NCBI GenBank assembly: GCA_022394755.1
Contig: JAGFCA010000056.1
Span: forward strand, 1 to 64,000
Direction of reading: 5' to 3'
From: Candidatus Poribacteria bacterium
GTDB taxonomy: Bacteria > Poribacteria > WGA-4E > WGA-3G
Length of the DNA: 64,000 nt
Shown here: piece after piece, positions 39,128 to 48,466 of the stretch
How positions within the stretch are numbered: the first letter of the stretch is position 1
Layout: each line of letters starts with the position of its first letter
Program-made: the position numbers and the translations under genes
The notes under the pieces: generated by a model
Seen by the model: only the letters and a program-made list of their open reading frames with translations
Database searches by the model: none
What the model was told of the DNA's origin: nothing

Positions 39128-40312
39128 TTATGATGTACTTGCAGCGTTTACGGCAAGTTCAGCTGCTTGGGAGAGTCCTTCTGCCAATAAGACGTTCAGA
39201 TCCGAATCATCAATAATCTGTTTACCCAGTTCAACATTTGTTCCTTCTAAACGAACGACAAGTGGCACATTGAGTTTAACCTGTTTTGCAGCTTCAACAA
39301 TACCTGTAGCAATGGTATCACATTTCATAATACCACCAAAGATATTTACAAGAACGGCTTTTACGTTTTCGTCTGCTAATATAAGTCTGAAAGCATGTGC
39401 AACAGCCTCTGCGGATGCTCCTCCACCGACATCAAGAAAGTTTGCGGGTTCACCACCCTTCTGCTTTATTATATCCATCGTCGCCATAGCCAATCCAGCA
39501 CCGTTAACCATGCAGCCAATATTTCCATCAAGGCGTATATAACTTAGACCTGATTCGCTTGCCTCTAATTCGCTTGGATCCTCTTCGCTGGGGTCACGCA
39601 TATCAGCAATTTCTGAGTTTCTCCAAAGAGAATTATCATCCACATTGACCTTAGAATCGAGAGCCACAATTCGTATATTCTCATCTTCACCTACTATTGC
39701 CAAAGGATTAATCTCAATTAGAGAACAGTCACATTCAACAAAAGCATTGTAAAGTGAAGTTATTAATACAGCTGTATCAGGAATAACCTGTTTATATTTT
39801 TCCTCGGTGATTAAACTATATGCAAAATTACGAGCCTGAAAATCGGTTAATCCAAATGCAGGATTAATGGATGATTTGATGATCTTTTCTGGAGTTTGTT
39901 CAGCCACTTCTTCTATATTGACACCACCCTCTTCACTACCGATAATAGTGAGTTGGGATGTTTCACGATCAAGGAGAATAGCAAGATAGTATTCTTTCTG
40001 TATTTCTGCAGCTTCAACAATTAGGACTTTGTTAACAAGTTTACCTTCAGGACCTGTCTGAGGTGTAACCAATTGCATTCCAATCATTGATTCAGCGAGT
40101 TGTTTTACTTCAGTCACAGAGCGTGCGAGTTTCACACCTCCGCCTTTTCCACGTCCCCCAGCATGAATTTGTGCTTTAACAACATAAAGTGGACAATTAA
40201 TTTGGGTTGCGATTGATTCTGCTTCTTCAGGTGTTTCAGCAACTTGTCCAGGGAGGGTATTAACTCCGAAGGATTCTAAAATTTGTTTTGCTTGATATTC
40301 ATGTATATTCAT
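39128..40312 (-). CDS. sucC: Succinyl-CoA ligase, beta subunit
   Basis: ATP-grasp partner of SucD. The 394-residue protein starts [17 protein letters not shown], has [17 protein letters not shown] (nucleotide loop, about 45-61), [30 protein letters not shown] and [12 protein letters not shown], and [16 protein letters not shown] near the end. The next gene downstream is an Rpn nuclease, not sucD, whose ribosome site overlaps the sucC stop. No clear Shine-Dalgarno precedes the ATG. Confidence 0.97.
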   Translation of the reverse strand: MNIHEYQAKQILESFGVNTLPGQVAETPEEAESIATQINCPLYVVKAQIHAGGRGKGGGVKLARSVTEVKQLAESMIGMQLVTPQTGPEGKLVNKVLIVEAAEIQKEYYLAILLDRETSQLTIIGSEEGGVNIEEVAEQTPEKIIKSSINPAFGLTDFQARNFAYSLITEEKYKQVIPDTAVLITSLYNAFVECDCSLIEINPLAIVGEDENIRIVALDSKVNVDDNSLWRNSEIADMRDPSEEDPSELEASESGLSYIRLDGNIGCMVNGAGLAMATMDIIKQKGGEPANFLDVGGGASAEAVAHAFRLILADENVKAVLVNIFGGIMKCDTIATGIVEAAKQVKLNVPLVVRLEGTNVELGKQIIDDSDLNVLLAEGLSQAAELAVNAASTS

Positions 40313-40394
40313 TATTTTTTGGTGTTGTTAATAATCCTTTCGGTATTTAAACCCAGTTTAAGAGTAGACAGATTTGGAAGATTTAACACTATGA

Positions 40395-40423
40395 ATTATA
40401 GCATGGATAGGGACTATTTGCAA
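40395..40423 (-). promoter_or_regulatory. sucC promoter
   Basis: Minus strand: TTGCAA (40423-40418), 17 bp, TATAAT (40400-40395), about 85 bp before the sucC start. The GTTTACA element is not present at its usual distance. Confidence 0.65.
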
Positions 40424-40499
40424 GAGGTGTGTATAGTTACCTATAGTCTAATTATATAAACATATAATCTTGACCAACGACTCATTAAATGCTAATATA

Positions 40500-40589
40500 A
40501 ACGTGAGTTTGATAAATCAATTTTTTATATTATATGCGGGAAATATATTTCTAAAATGACGATCATTCTCCTATTATCAAACCCACGTT
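40500..40589. repeat. 90-bp element with 16-bp terminal inverted repeats
   Basis: AACGTGAGTTTGATAA (40500-40515) and TTATCAAACCCACGTT (40574-40589) are inverted with 15 of 16 matches. The interior is AT-rich and non-coding, and a T-run follows. It may be a MITE or a large hairpin. Confidence 0.6.
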
Positions 40590-41249
40590 ATACATTTTTT
40601 TTACATATACTATTAGTTTGTAATATTCCGCAAGAGTCAATCTGCAGATTCCGTTCCAATTGTTGGACGTTGGAAACCCCATGCCAATCATGAGAAATTG
40701 GTGTGTAAATAACTTGAGATCATATTTGCGGTTTTCATCTTCATTTAAATTGGCTATAATCCTTGTCTTAGACTGTGTTTTCAGATTATTTTGTAAAAGG
40801 ACATATTTCTGTGAAAAAAGTTAATTAACTTTTTCTTGTTGGTTTTCTTTGGTTCTAATATCTTTTGATATGTTCAATTTTTATCAATAGTATTAGTTCT
40901 TGATTTAATTGAAAATAGTTGTCTGAACTTTTTGGTGAATTCATAAATATATTCTAAATTTTGTAATTAGTATATGTACTTCTTTCATTTGTTTATCTCC
41001 AATTTGCATTTATATCTACATGGACCATAACTCTTATTTCCGTAACTTTAATTGATTGAGTAATTTTAAGATATGATGTACGATGTTCTGTTTTTCTCCA
41101 TTCTTTTTTCTAAGGAATAATAGTTTGGACAGTTTAGGTAGTTTTTAAAGTTATCAGGTTGGTTTTGATTAGAAGAACTTGAAATATCGCTAATATCTTA
41201 TGGTAACACCTTTCGTCCAGCGTATCAAAATCAGTAATTTTTTTAATGA

Positions 41250-41267
41250 CATTCATACCGTTGATTC
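41250..41267 (+). repeat. CATTCATACCGTTGATTC repeat, second copy
   Basis: Exact 18-bp match to 1764-1781, here without the CCTTGATT tandem run. Confidence 0.6.
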
Positions 41268-41380
41268 AAATACAGAATTTTAACTTATGAAACTCACGTT
41301 AATATTTATCTTCATAACTCTATGTTAACAGATTTCAACCAGGTAATTATTGGCAGAACAGGAAGGTTATGTAATAGAAT

Positions 41381-44300
41381 ATGGATCCATTAAAAGATAT
41401 AATCCAACGTTGTCATTTTCGACACAAGAATTCACTTCGGCAGCGTAAGACTATTTTAATCCCTACATTAAATTATCAAACGTACCCATATCAATTTAGG
41501 GTATCTTGTGCGCATAGATATACAGTCTTTCTCTCTGACATAGAGGAAGCGGAAATCTCTATTATGCCAATCGGATACACACCCCAGAATGAACATGGTA
41601 CACTGTCGCTTGAAGACGAACGGTTCTTGAAACGACAAGGTATAAAGGATTGGATATTTAGACAATGGAAATCATCATGGGGTATCAATGTTTATACTGG
41701 AATACCATCAAATCGGGGCGGTGCTAATTGGCACGACCTTCATTTTAAATATGATGCACTTTGTGAGTTTCCAGATTCTATATTTTCTTGTTTAGAAGCC
41801 CTTGTGAATTCATCGGCAAACCCACTCTTAACAATCACAAAAAATGGAGGGTTACGTTTTACCTGCAGGGTTCCAGACTATCTGCATTCTGACACGATTG
41901 AGGAAAGTCTGAATATTTATAGGCACACTCCTACAGATGAGAACCCACATGATAAAATAGAGATTCTTGAGGTTTTAGGAAATAAACAATTTAGTTGTTG
42001 GGATGCCCGTTATGAAGTTGTAACTGGTAACCTTTTAGATCCACCAGTAATTCCCAAAGATATATTTTTGGGTCCTGTTGAAGCGTTAAGATCCGAACTA
42101 CATTACCCCGAACCATCTTTTCATAATAGAAGTATAATCTCTAAACCCGCGATACCTCAAACTCTTGGCTCACATCCCCTTGATTTAGCAAAGGAAGTTT
42201 TAGTACAGCATAATTTTATATATGTTCGTCAAGTATCAGGTAGACATATATGGAGACATAGATCCGGTAAAATTAACGATGAGCATGTTTTGTTATGGGA
42301 TCAAGATGGAACTGTATGGGTATGTGCATCAACACCTGATTTGGGATTACCCACTGAACCTGTATCAATAACTGATGTATGGGAGGATACATTTATTATA
42401 CCTCCGATTCCATCTACAGGATTACCCATCACAGAACAAATTCAGGCTATACGTGAAGCAAAACTGAGTCCGTTAGCAATTAAACGGAAAAAAAAGAATC
42501 CTAAGATATCTAAAGAGATTGGGAAAGCTTATTCTACACCTTTGGAGAATGCTGATAATTTATGTCATTCCTTCAATAGAGAATCACGGATTGGAGTACT
42601 TATTACTGAATCGTATATTGATGCCAATAATGAGATAGAATCCTATTTACAGGAAGGTGGTCTTATCTGTCTAAATGTACCAAAAGATCCTCTAACAATA
42701 GATCTGGACAAATTACATAGGAAACAAAATATACCATCTTTCTTTCGTTGGAAGTCACGGATGTATTTATGGAATAAGGTGAAGGATATACCTATCCATG
42801 TTAGGATGGAAAATCCATTTTTACATGGCAATGTGTGTGAAGATGCTGAGAGATGCGACTTACTTGAGAAGAAAGGGGGAGACCCTACAAATAGTATATG
42901 TCCACAATGTCCAGTTTATAAAAAGTGTCAACAGAATGGCTTTTTATCACAATATTCCAAACAACAAAATAGAATTATTCAGATATCATCTATACCACAA
43001 GTGTTTTTCAATCCAAAATATTCTGATATTGTAGAAGAGATACTAAAACAGGAGAATACTGCTGATACCCTATGTATAATTGCTGGTATAAACGAATATC
43101 AGTTTTATGTGAAATGTAAACTACAAGAGCGTTTGATTCAGGAATGGTCGAAAAATTGGGAAGGTGAGGTATTAGGAGAATTTGGTTCTGCTATATTAAA
43201 TATCTTAAAAATTAGAGACAGGTCACATGGTGGTTTTGTTAGACGAATTCAATCAACTATGCAAACGTTTGAACCGAAAAAAGACCAAATCATTCAGCAG
43301 ATGTGTCAGGTAAATGTTTCTGGCAAAGTAATTAAAAAAGGGTTTTGTGATACAAAAACTGGTAAAGAATTAGCTACTTACTGTATTGAGTTTGATAACG
43401 ATATTTCAGCCTATATCCCTCTAAATAAAGATGCTGAGAATATGTTTAAATCGAAAAATATAGCATATTTTCTTCCCGCATCTTTCGAACTTAATGTAGA
43501 AATGAAGTTTCCAATGTCTATGACACAAGCTCTTAGAATTGGTGTTTTCAATATTAAGACGATGGAAGAAATTAGGAAATTACCCACTGTATGTAGAAAT
43601 CCAAATTGGACCTATTGGCATCAACTCAGCCATTTTTTTACTAATTATACTCGATATGTTGACGCTCCGATGCATTGGAATAACGGAGTATTACGTTTCG
43701 TGGTTCCGCCTATACTTCACGAACGTGTTGAACGTTTGTTAATAATTACATCACTTAGTACTAAAGAATGGGTTCAGAAGGCATTTCAAGATAATGATAT
43801 TCAGTTTAATCATTTAAAGGTAGCAAAATGGGCATCTGAAAACCAAGTCTTTCAACTTCGAACTGATAACTGTTTCCGTAAAACAATTTTTAAGAATGAT
43901 AATAATTGGGATATCGGTACTTTGTCAGAATTCGGATTACGGATTTTCACCCGAATTCGATCAGAAATAGAAAAAAACATCAACCTTAGACATGTAATTA
44001 TTACCTTTAAACCTATTCTTCAACATCTGTACCATTTATCAGAAAGAGAGAATGTAGGTTTAGTTACACATTTTAAAGATCGAAGAAGGTATAAGGAAGC
44101 GTTTGAAACAGCAGATGTAATTTGGCTTGTAGGTACACCATCTTCATGGATACCTTCTATTACCTGGCGGAGAGCACAAATTATATATGGTAATTGTGAG
44201 AAACCTTTATCTTATCAACATGAATTAGAGTCTGAAAGATTTGAGGATGAACGGCTTCAGAAAGTCTATAATCAGGATATTACACGTTTACTCACGCGTA

Positions 44301-44776
44301 TTATTAGAAAAATAGACTTGGTTCGAACTACTGGTAAGAAGGTCGTATTACTTACAGGCTTCCCAATTCCAAATATCACCGATAGACCTGAAACCTACCA
44401 TTTTGACTGGGAGGATTTTGAAATAGCTGATGGATTAGAAAATCTCCCAGAAACGATAATCAAACGTGAACAATTTGAAAAAGAGCGCGACAATCTTACA
44501 GCAGATTCAGGCAGAGAGAAAGTAGAGTATGTCTTGGGATGTTCAACCAGTAAAGCAAACCGATTGTTACGAAAACTTAGGGGTGGAAAACTGTTGCGTG
44601 TCCCATTCCGATATCAGATTTTCTCTATTCTTTCCGATGGTGAGAAAAAGACTGCAGAGATAATGGAAGGGATCGATGGACATCCTACTTCCGTGAAAAA
44701 TGAACTGAAACGATTGGTTGATAATGAAGAGATTTTAAAAATCCGCAGAGGCGTATATAAACTTCCCACTGATTAA
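41381..44776 (+). CDS. Large multidomain protein, Cys cluster and winged-helix tail, unknown
   Basis: The 1131-residue product is not recognised with certainty. Visible parts: an N-terminal region with WGINVYTGIPSNRGGANWHDL and ITKNGGLRFTCRVPDYLH (about 100-170); a Lys-rich linker (about 375-390); a cysteine cluster NVCEDAERCDLL then SICPQCPVYKKCQQNGFLSQ (about 483-525), a probable metal site; a segment LRHVIITFKPILQHLY then ADVIWLVGTPSSWIP (about 870-925) that resembles the C-terminal half of helicases; and a C-terminal winged-helix-like region ending RLVDNEEILKIRRGVYKLP. No Walker A, DExx or other helicase catalytic motif is visible, so it may be an inactive relative. No signal peptide. It stands alone after a long empty region. 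Confidence 0.85.
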   Translation: MDPLKDIIQRCHFRHKNSLRQRKTILIPTLNYQTYPYQFRVSCAHRYTVFLSDIEEAEISIMPIGYTPQNEHGTLSLEDERFLKRQGIKDWIFRQWKSSWGINVYTGIPSNRGGANWHDLHFKYDALCEFPDSIFSCLEALVNSSANPLLTITKNGGLRFTCRVPDYLHSDTIEESLNIYRHTPTDENPHDKIEILEVLGNKQFSCWDARYEVVTGNLLDPPVIPKDIFLGPVEALRSELHYPEPSFHNRSIISKPAIPQTLGSHPLDLAKEVLVQHNFIYVRQVSGRHIWRHRSGKINDEHVLLWDQDGTVWVCASTPDLGLPTEPVSITDVWEDTFIIPPIPSTGLPITEQIQAIREAKLSPLAIKRKKKNPKISKEIGKAYSTPLENADNLCHSFNRESRIGVLITESYIDANNEIESYLQEGGLICLNVPKDPLTIDLDKLHRKQNIPSFFRWKSRMYLWNKVKDIPIHVRMENPFLHGNVCEDAERCDLLEKKGGDPTNSICPQCPVYKKCQQNGFLSQYSKQQNRIIQISSIPQVFFNPKYSDIVEEILKQENTADTLCIIAGINEYQFYVKCKLQERLIQEWSKNWEGEVLGEFGSAILNILKIRDRSHGGFVRRIQSTMQTFEPKKDQIIQQMCQVNVSGKVIKKGFCDTKTGKELATYCIEFDNDISAYIPLNKDAENMFKSKNIAYFLPASFELNVEMKFPMSMTQALRIGVFNIKTMEEIRKLPTVCRNPNWTYWHQLSHFFTNYTRYVDAPMHWNNGVLRFVVPPILHERVERLLIITSLSTKEWVQKAFQDNDIQFNHLKVAKWASENQVFQLRTDNCFRKTIFKNDNNWDIGTLSEFGLRIFTRIRSEIEKNINLRHVIITFKPILQHLYHLSERENVGLVTHFKDRRRYKEAFETADVIWLVGTPSSWIPSITWRRAQIIYGNCEKPLSYQHELESERFEDERLQKVYNQDITRLLTRIIRKIDLVRTTGKKVVLLTGFPIPNITDRPETYHFDWEDFEIADGLENLPETIIKREQFEKERDNLTADSGREKVEYVLGCSTSKANRLLRKLRGGKLLRVPFRYQIFSILSDGEKKTAEIMEGIDGHPTSVKNELKRLVDNEEILKIRRGVYKLPTD

Positions 44777-44869
44777 TCCATCATTAGGTAATCTAACAAA
44801 ATTCGAGCTCACAACAATATTCAGATGTAATATATTGCTATCTATCAGATCAATGGATAAAATACTGGC

Positions 44870-45709
44870 ATGACACTCTTAGATGCAATTCTCCTGGGTA
44901 TTTTACAAGGTTTAACCGAATTCCTTCCAATTAGTAGTTCTGGACATCTCGTCTTAGCACAACATTTCCTTGGATTAAATGAACCGCTTGTCTTTTTTGA
45001 TGTTATGTTGCACGTTGGAACATTAGCTGCTGTAATTGTTGCCTACCGTCAATCAATCACAAGACTGTTATTTAATGGTGTGTCAAGTATAGTGGATATA
45101 GATTTCTATCGCAATCCAATACAAAAGGTAAAAACTTCTAATGATCTGAAATTTATATGGTTAATATTGCTTGGTTCAATACCGACAGGACTTATTGCTG
45201 TGTTGTTTAAATCACAACTTGAATCCCTCTTTGATAAAGTTTGGCTTGTGAGTTTAATGTTGGTATTAACGGGAATTATATTGCAATTACCACGTCTGAG
45301 AAAAGCAAACAATGATAGTAGAGAACCATTAGGTAAAGGGTTAAAGTCGTGGCATGCCCCATTCATTGGAATAGCTCAAGGATGCGCAATTACACCTGGA
45401 ATATCACGTTCAGGTTCAACTATATCTCTTTCATTATTTATGGGTATTCCGGCAAAAATAGCTGCGGAATATTCCTTTCTTCTCTCAATTCCTGCTATTT
45501 TGGGAGCAGTTGTTCTTAAAATTCGTGATATTGGAGATGCTACAACACCTTACTATATCTTAGGTAGCGGAATGTTGGCTTCATTTGTCGTTGGATATAT
45601 TGCCTTACGATTTCTGTTGGTGGTGTTAAACAGAGGTAAATTCTCTCTTTTTACATATTACTGTGTAGCTTTAGGAATAACTTCCCTCTTAGTAGCGTTA
45701 ATCCAATAG
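44870..45709 (+). CDS. uppP: Undecaprenyl-diphosphatase (BacA family)
   Basis: Membrane enzyme recycling the lipid carrier for peptidoglycan and polysaccharide export. The 279-residue protein has the two family motifs GLTEFLPISSSGHLVL (about 15-30) and GISRSGSTISLSLFMGI (about 176-192), and about seven to eight hydrophobic segments. Its last 52 bp overlap the convergent methyltransferase gene. Its position beside glycan-assembly genes fits its job. Confidence 0.96.
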   Translation: MTLLDAILLGILQGLTEFLPISSSGHLVLAQHFLGLNEPLVFFDVMLHVGTLAAVIVAYRQSITRLLFNGVSSIVDIDFYRNPIQKVKTSNDLKFIWLILLGSIPTGLIAVLFKSQLESLFDKVWLVSLMLVLTGIILQLPRLRKANNDSREPLGKGLKSWHAPFIGIAQGCAITPGISRSGSTISLSLFMGIPAKIAAEYSFLLSIPAILGAVVLKIRDIGDATTPYYILGSGMLASFVVGYIALRFLLVVLNRGKFSLFTYYCVALGITSLLVALIQ

Positions 45710-46353
45710 GTTGCTATACAACCAAATACTCTTTTATTTACTTGAACCTTTATTTTCATTCCTAACTGGTTCAGGATCTTACATATCTGTCTCGGATTTT
45801 GTAGGGTATTCTTAATCAATTTCTTTCCAGTCAAAAGGTAAATAAACGATGCAAGATACATCTTCAATGGTTTAAATTTGAACCTTTTGAGATATCGTAT
45901 AGGGAAACCGATACCATGCCCGGAAATTGCGAGTGTTCCACCCGATTTCAAAACACGGGTGAGTTCTGTTAAAGCAATTTCATCGTCTGGTACATGTGGC
46001 ATTACAAGAAAACAGGTGACAATATCGAAAGTTTCATCTTGAAAAGGTAATGTGGGTAATGTACCTTGAATGAAATTTGGATGAGTTGTTGTATGTTCTA
46101 AGATACTTTCATTTTTATCGTGGGCATACTGAAGAAATATCTTATCCGTATCTACACCAATTAGAAGTTTTGGATTATCGTCAGATAACGCAGTAAGCAT
46201 GTTACCTGGTCCACAACCAACATCCAAAACCTTACTATTCTTTGCATTGATATTAAGCCTATCAATCTGGACTTTTGTGTATCCCTGCTCCAACTCTTGG
46301 TAAGCATTCTGAATGTAGGCGTGATGCCATTTTGTTATTTTACTTTTCTCCAT
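45658..46353 (-). CDS. Class I SAM-dependent methyltransferase
   Basis: Motif I is KVLDVGCGPGNMLTAL; the acidic residue at the end of the second strand is in GVDTDKIFLQYA; FDIVTCFLVMPHVPDD and LTRVLKSGGTLAISGHGIGF complete a UbiE-like fold. The longest frame starts at 46410 (250 residues), but I prefer ATG 46353 (231 residues), because the upstream 19 residues are unlike the family and lie inside the deacetylase gene. It still overlaps that gene by 19 bp. The target is unknown; genetic context suggests a glycan or lipid-linked sugar. Confidence 0.82.
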   Translation of the reverse strand: MEKSKITKWHHAYIQNAYQELEQGYTKVQIDRLNINAKNSKVLDVGCGPGNMLTALSDDNPKLLIGVDTDKIFLQYAHDKNESILEHTTTHPNFIQGTLPTLPFQDETFDIVTCFLVMPHVPDDEIALTELTRVLKSGGTLAISGHGIGFPIRYLKRFKFKPLKMYLASFIYLLTGKKLIKNTLQNPRQICKILNQLGMKIKVQVNKRVFGCIATYWINATKREVIPKATQ

Positions 46354-47243
46354 AGAATAGTATTCGCTATTTTTGCTAACCTTTGTGGAATTGAGGACAT
46401 TTCTGAACAAAATCTTACATTTCCAGCAGTGTCTGTAATTGGAATTGCCTTTAACCTATAAGGGGATGTATTTATACTGTTCCATCCAATATCTGTTGTA
46501 CGAGCAGAACGATAGCCACATTCTTTGACTATCTCGATTTCACGTTCTGTATAATCCCCATTTGGATAACTAAAATGATTGCATTCAATATCCAACATCG
46601 TCTCTAAATCTATCTTACTTTTAAGAATCTCATGTTGACATTCGGATTTCGTACAATTAGGTAGTATAGGGTGGGTTTGAGTGTGTGGTTGTATGTCTAC
46701 ATAATCTATCATCTGTTTTAATTCATCAATATTCAGTGCTTGTCTATCATTATATTCGTAGAACGATTCAAAGTTAGAGATTTTTTTTAAATATGTAATC
46801 CGTTGCTCATTTGGTATTTTCTTTAAATGTTCTTTCTCTTTTTTGGATAGACCATCAATTTTAAACCAGAAGTGTCTATTCGTGTTGATGATCTGTGTGC
46901 AAACGTATATTGTCGGTCGAATGGAATACTTTTGAAAGATAGATAAGAGTTCGAAATTGTTGGCGTGTCCATCATCGAAGGTAATAACAACACTTTTTGG
47001 CGGTATTTCTGATGAATCTTGATTGTAGATTGCTGTGACGAGGGATTCTAAACTAATGATATTGTAATGTCGAATAAGATGGTCTATGTGTTTATCAAAT
47101 ATCTTTGAGGAAACATCGTGATATAGGAGAATTGTAACCTTGTTTTTACATATCCACTCCCTTACCAACCATGGAATACCAAGAAGATAGATTACGAATG
47201 CAACGACATCTTTGAATAATTGTATAAGTCGATTAGGCTTCAT
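46335..47243 (-). CDS. Polysaccharide deacetylase (NodB domain)
   Basis: Carbohydrate esterase 4 type. The 302-residue protein starts with a hydrophobic segment (about 11-24), then VTILLYHDV, the metal/catalytic motif VVITFDDGHANNF (about 85-97), DIQPHTQTHPIL with the two metal His, SYPNGDYTEREIEIVKECGYRSA and a final IPITD. It probably removes acetyl groups from an exported or envelope sugar chain. It overlaps the end of the GT4 gene by 11 bp, so the two are translationally coupled. Confidence 0.9.
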   Translation of the reverse strand: MKPNRLIQLFKDVVAFVIYLLGIPWLVREWICKNKVTILLYHDVSSKIFDKHIDHLIRHYNIISLESLVTAIYNQDSSEIPPKSVVITFDDGHANNFELLSIFQKYSIRPTIYVCTQIINTNRHFWFKIDGLSKKEKEHLKKIPNEQRITYLKKISNFESFYEYNDRQALNIDELKQMIDYVDIQPHTQTHPILPNCTKSECQHEILKSKIDLETMLDIECNHFSYPNGDYTEREIEIVKECGYRSARTTDIGWNSINTSPYRLKAIPITDTAGNVRFCSEMSSIPQRLAKIANTILWRKVK

Positions 47244-48339
47244 TTTTACAGAGTAAGGTTTGGTAGATGTCTATTAATTTTTGTATGGATTCAGCATTAT
47301 TGAATTTCTGTTGGATTGTTTTTCGTGCGTTCTTCCCTAAATCAACAGAATAGTCGGTATCTGTTATTAATTTCTGTAATGCATTAGATAAAGCGTCTGA
47401 ATCTTTTGGTGGAACAAGTATACCGTTTATTTCATTATCGATTAAATCCTTAATGCCACCTACATCAGATGCGATACACGGTAATCCTAATCCCATTGCC
47501 TCAATTAATGCATTCGGAGATCCTTCATGAAGAGATGGTAGAACAAAGAGATCTGCTTGTAGCAGCACAGGATACACATCATCACAGAAACCTAGAAATG
47601 TAATCTTGTCGGATAGGTTGAGATTATCAGTAAGATTTGTCAATTCAGATTGTAATTCCCCATCGCCAAGAAAAACACATTGCCAAGAGAAATCCTTACA
47701 GTCTATCCTATATAATGCTTTAATTAGATATCGATGTCCTTTCTCATGTGAGAATCTGCCAACACATACTATCCTTTTCTCTGAACTATCTCTTTGATTC
47801 GGCGACCATTCTTCTGTAGGAAGTTCCAATAAATTCGGTATACTATATATTGTTTTTTGGGGGTATAGATTTTGGAGATGTTGTTGTATCTGTTTTGAAT
47901 TGGTTAATAGGATATTAGCAGCATTATATATGAACTTTTCTGTAATCCAGAGTCGAAATTTTGAGTATCTTGCATGATAATCACCTCGTTGGGATACGAT
48001 TAATGGAATTCGACCCCATAATCCTAATCTGTAGGACAAACCACTGAGGAAGTTTGAATACCATAACCAACTATGTACCAAGTCAGGTTGTATTGCTTTA
48101 ATTACACCGCCAAGAGCAAATGCCTTTTCTAATATCTTCCTCTTTTTACCTTCACTTTTAAGTATAGTTACATCACGGACACATGGTAATGCAGTAAGAT
48201 CTTTGAACCGTTCACCTTTAGTGCGACTTAGAATAACATAGGCTTCATATTCATCAGGATTTAATCGTTCCAAAGTCTTTAATAACTGGGATTCAGCACC
48301 ATCCTTAGCCATAGAATCAATGACATATAGAATTCGCAT
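47233..48339 (-). CDS. GT4-family glycosyltransferase
   Basis: The 368-residue GT-B enzyme starts MRILYVIDSMAKDGAESQLL and has the C-terminal donor site signature SLHEGSPNALIEAMGLGLPCIASDVGG (about 278-304, with the E-x7-E pattern) preceded by VCVGRFSHEKGHRYLIKAL. No membrane segment is visible. It is followed immediately by the polysaccharide deacetylase and methyltransferase, consistent with envelope polysaccharide assembly. Sugar donor and acceptor unknown. Confidence 0.92.
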   Translation of the reverse strand: MRILYVIDSMAKDGAESQLLKTLERLNPDEYEAYVILSRTKGERFKDLTALPCVRDVTILKSEGKKRKILEKAFALGGVIKAIQPDLVHSWLWYSNFLSGLSYRLGLWGRIPLIVSQRGDYHARYSKFRLWITEKFIYNAANILLTNSKQIQQHLQNLYPQKTIYSIPNLLELPTEEWSPNQRDSSEKRIVCVGRFSHEKGHRYLIKALYRIDCKDFSWQCVFLGDGELQSELTNLTDNLNLSDKITFLGFCDDVYPVLLQADLFVLPSLHEGSPNALIEAMGLGLPCIASDVGGIKDLIDNEINGILVPPKDSDALSNALQKLITDTDYSVDLGKNARKTIQQKFNNAESIQKLIDIYQTLLCKNEA

Positions 48340-48466
48340 TTGAACCGATATCCTATGGTTTTATTAGGTAATAGGGCAGAACCTTACAGTAAGAGTATAA
48401 CTTACAGGTGGGAAACGCAATCTATGATAATTCTAATTGGAATAGACTGAAGAATACTAAAATATC

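Larger units (their letters stand above)
40424..41380. other. Gene-free AT-rich region before the large unknown gene
   Basis: No coding frame is supported. It contains a 90-bp inverted-repeat element (40500-40589), a perfect 20-bp palindrome AAAAAGTTAATTAACTTTTT (40815-40834) and the CATTCATACCGTTGATTC repeat (41250-41267). I see no convincing promoter for the 41381 gene. Confidence 0.6.
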
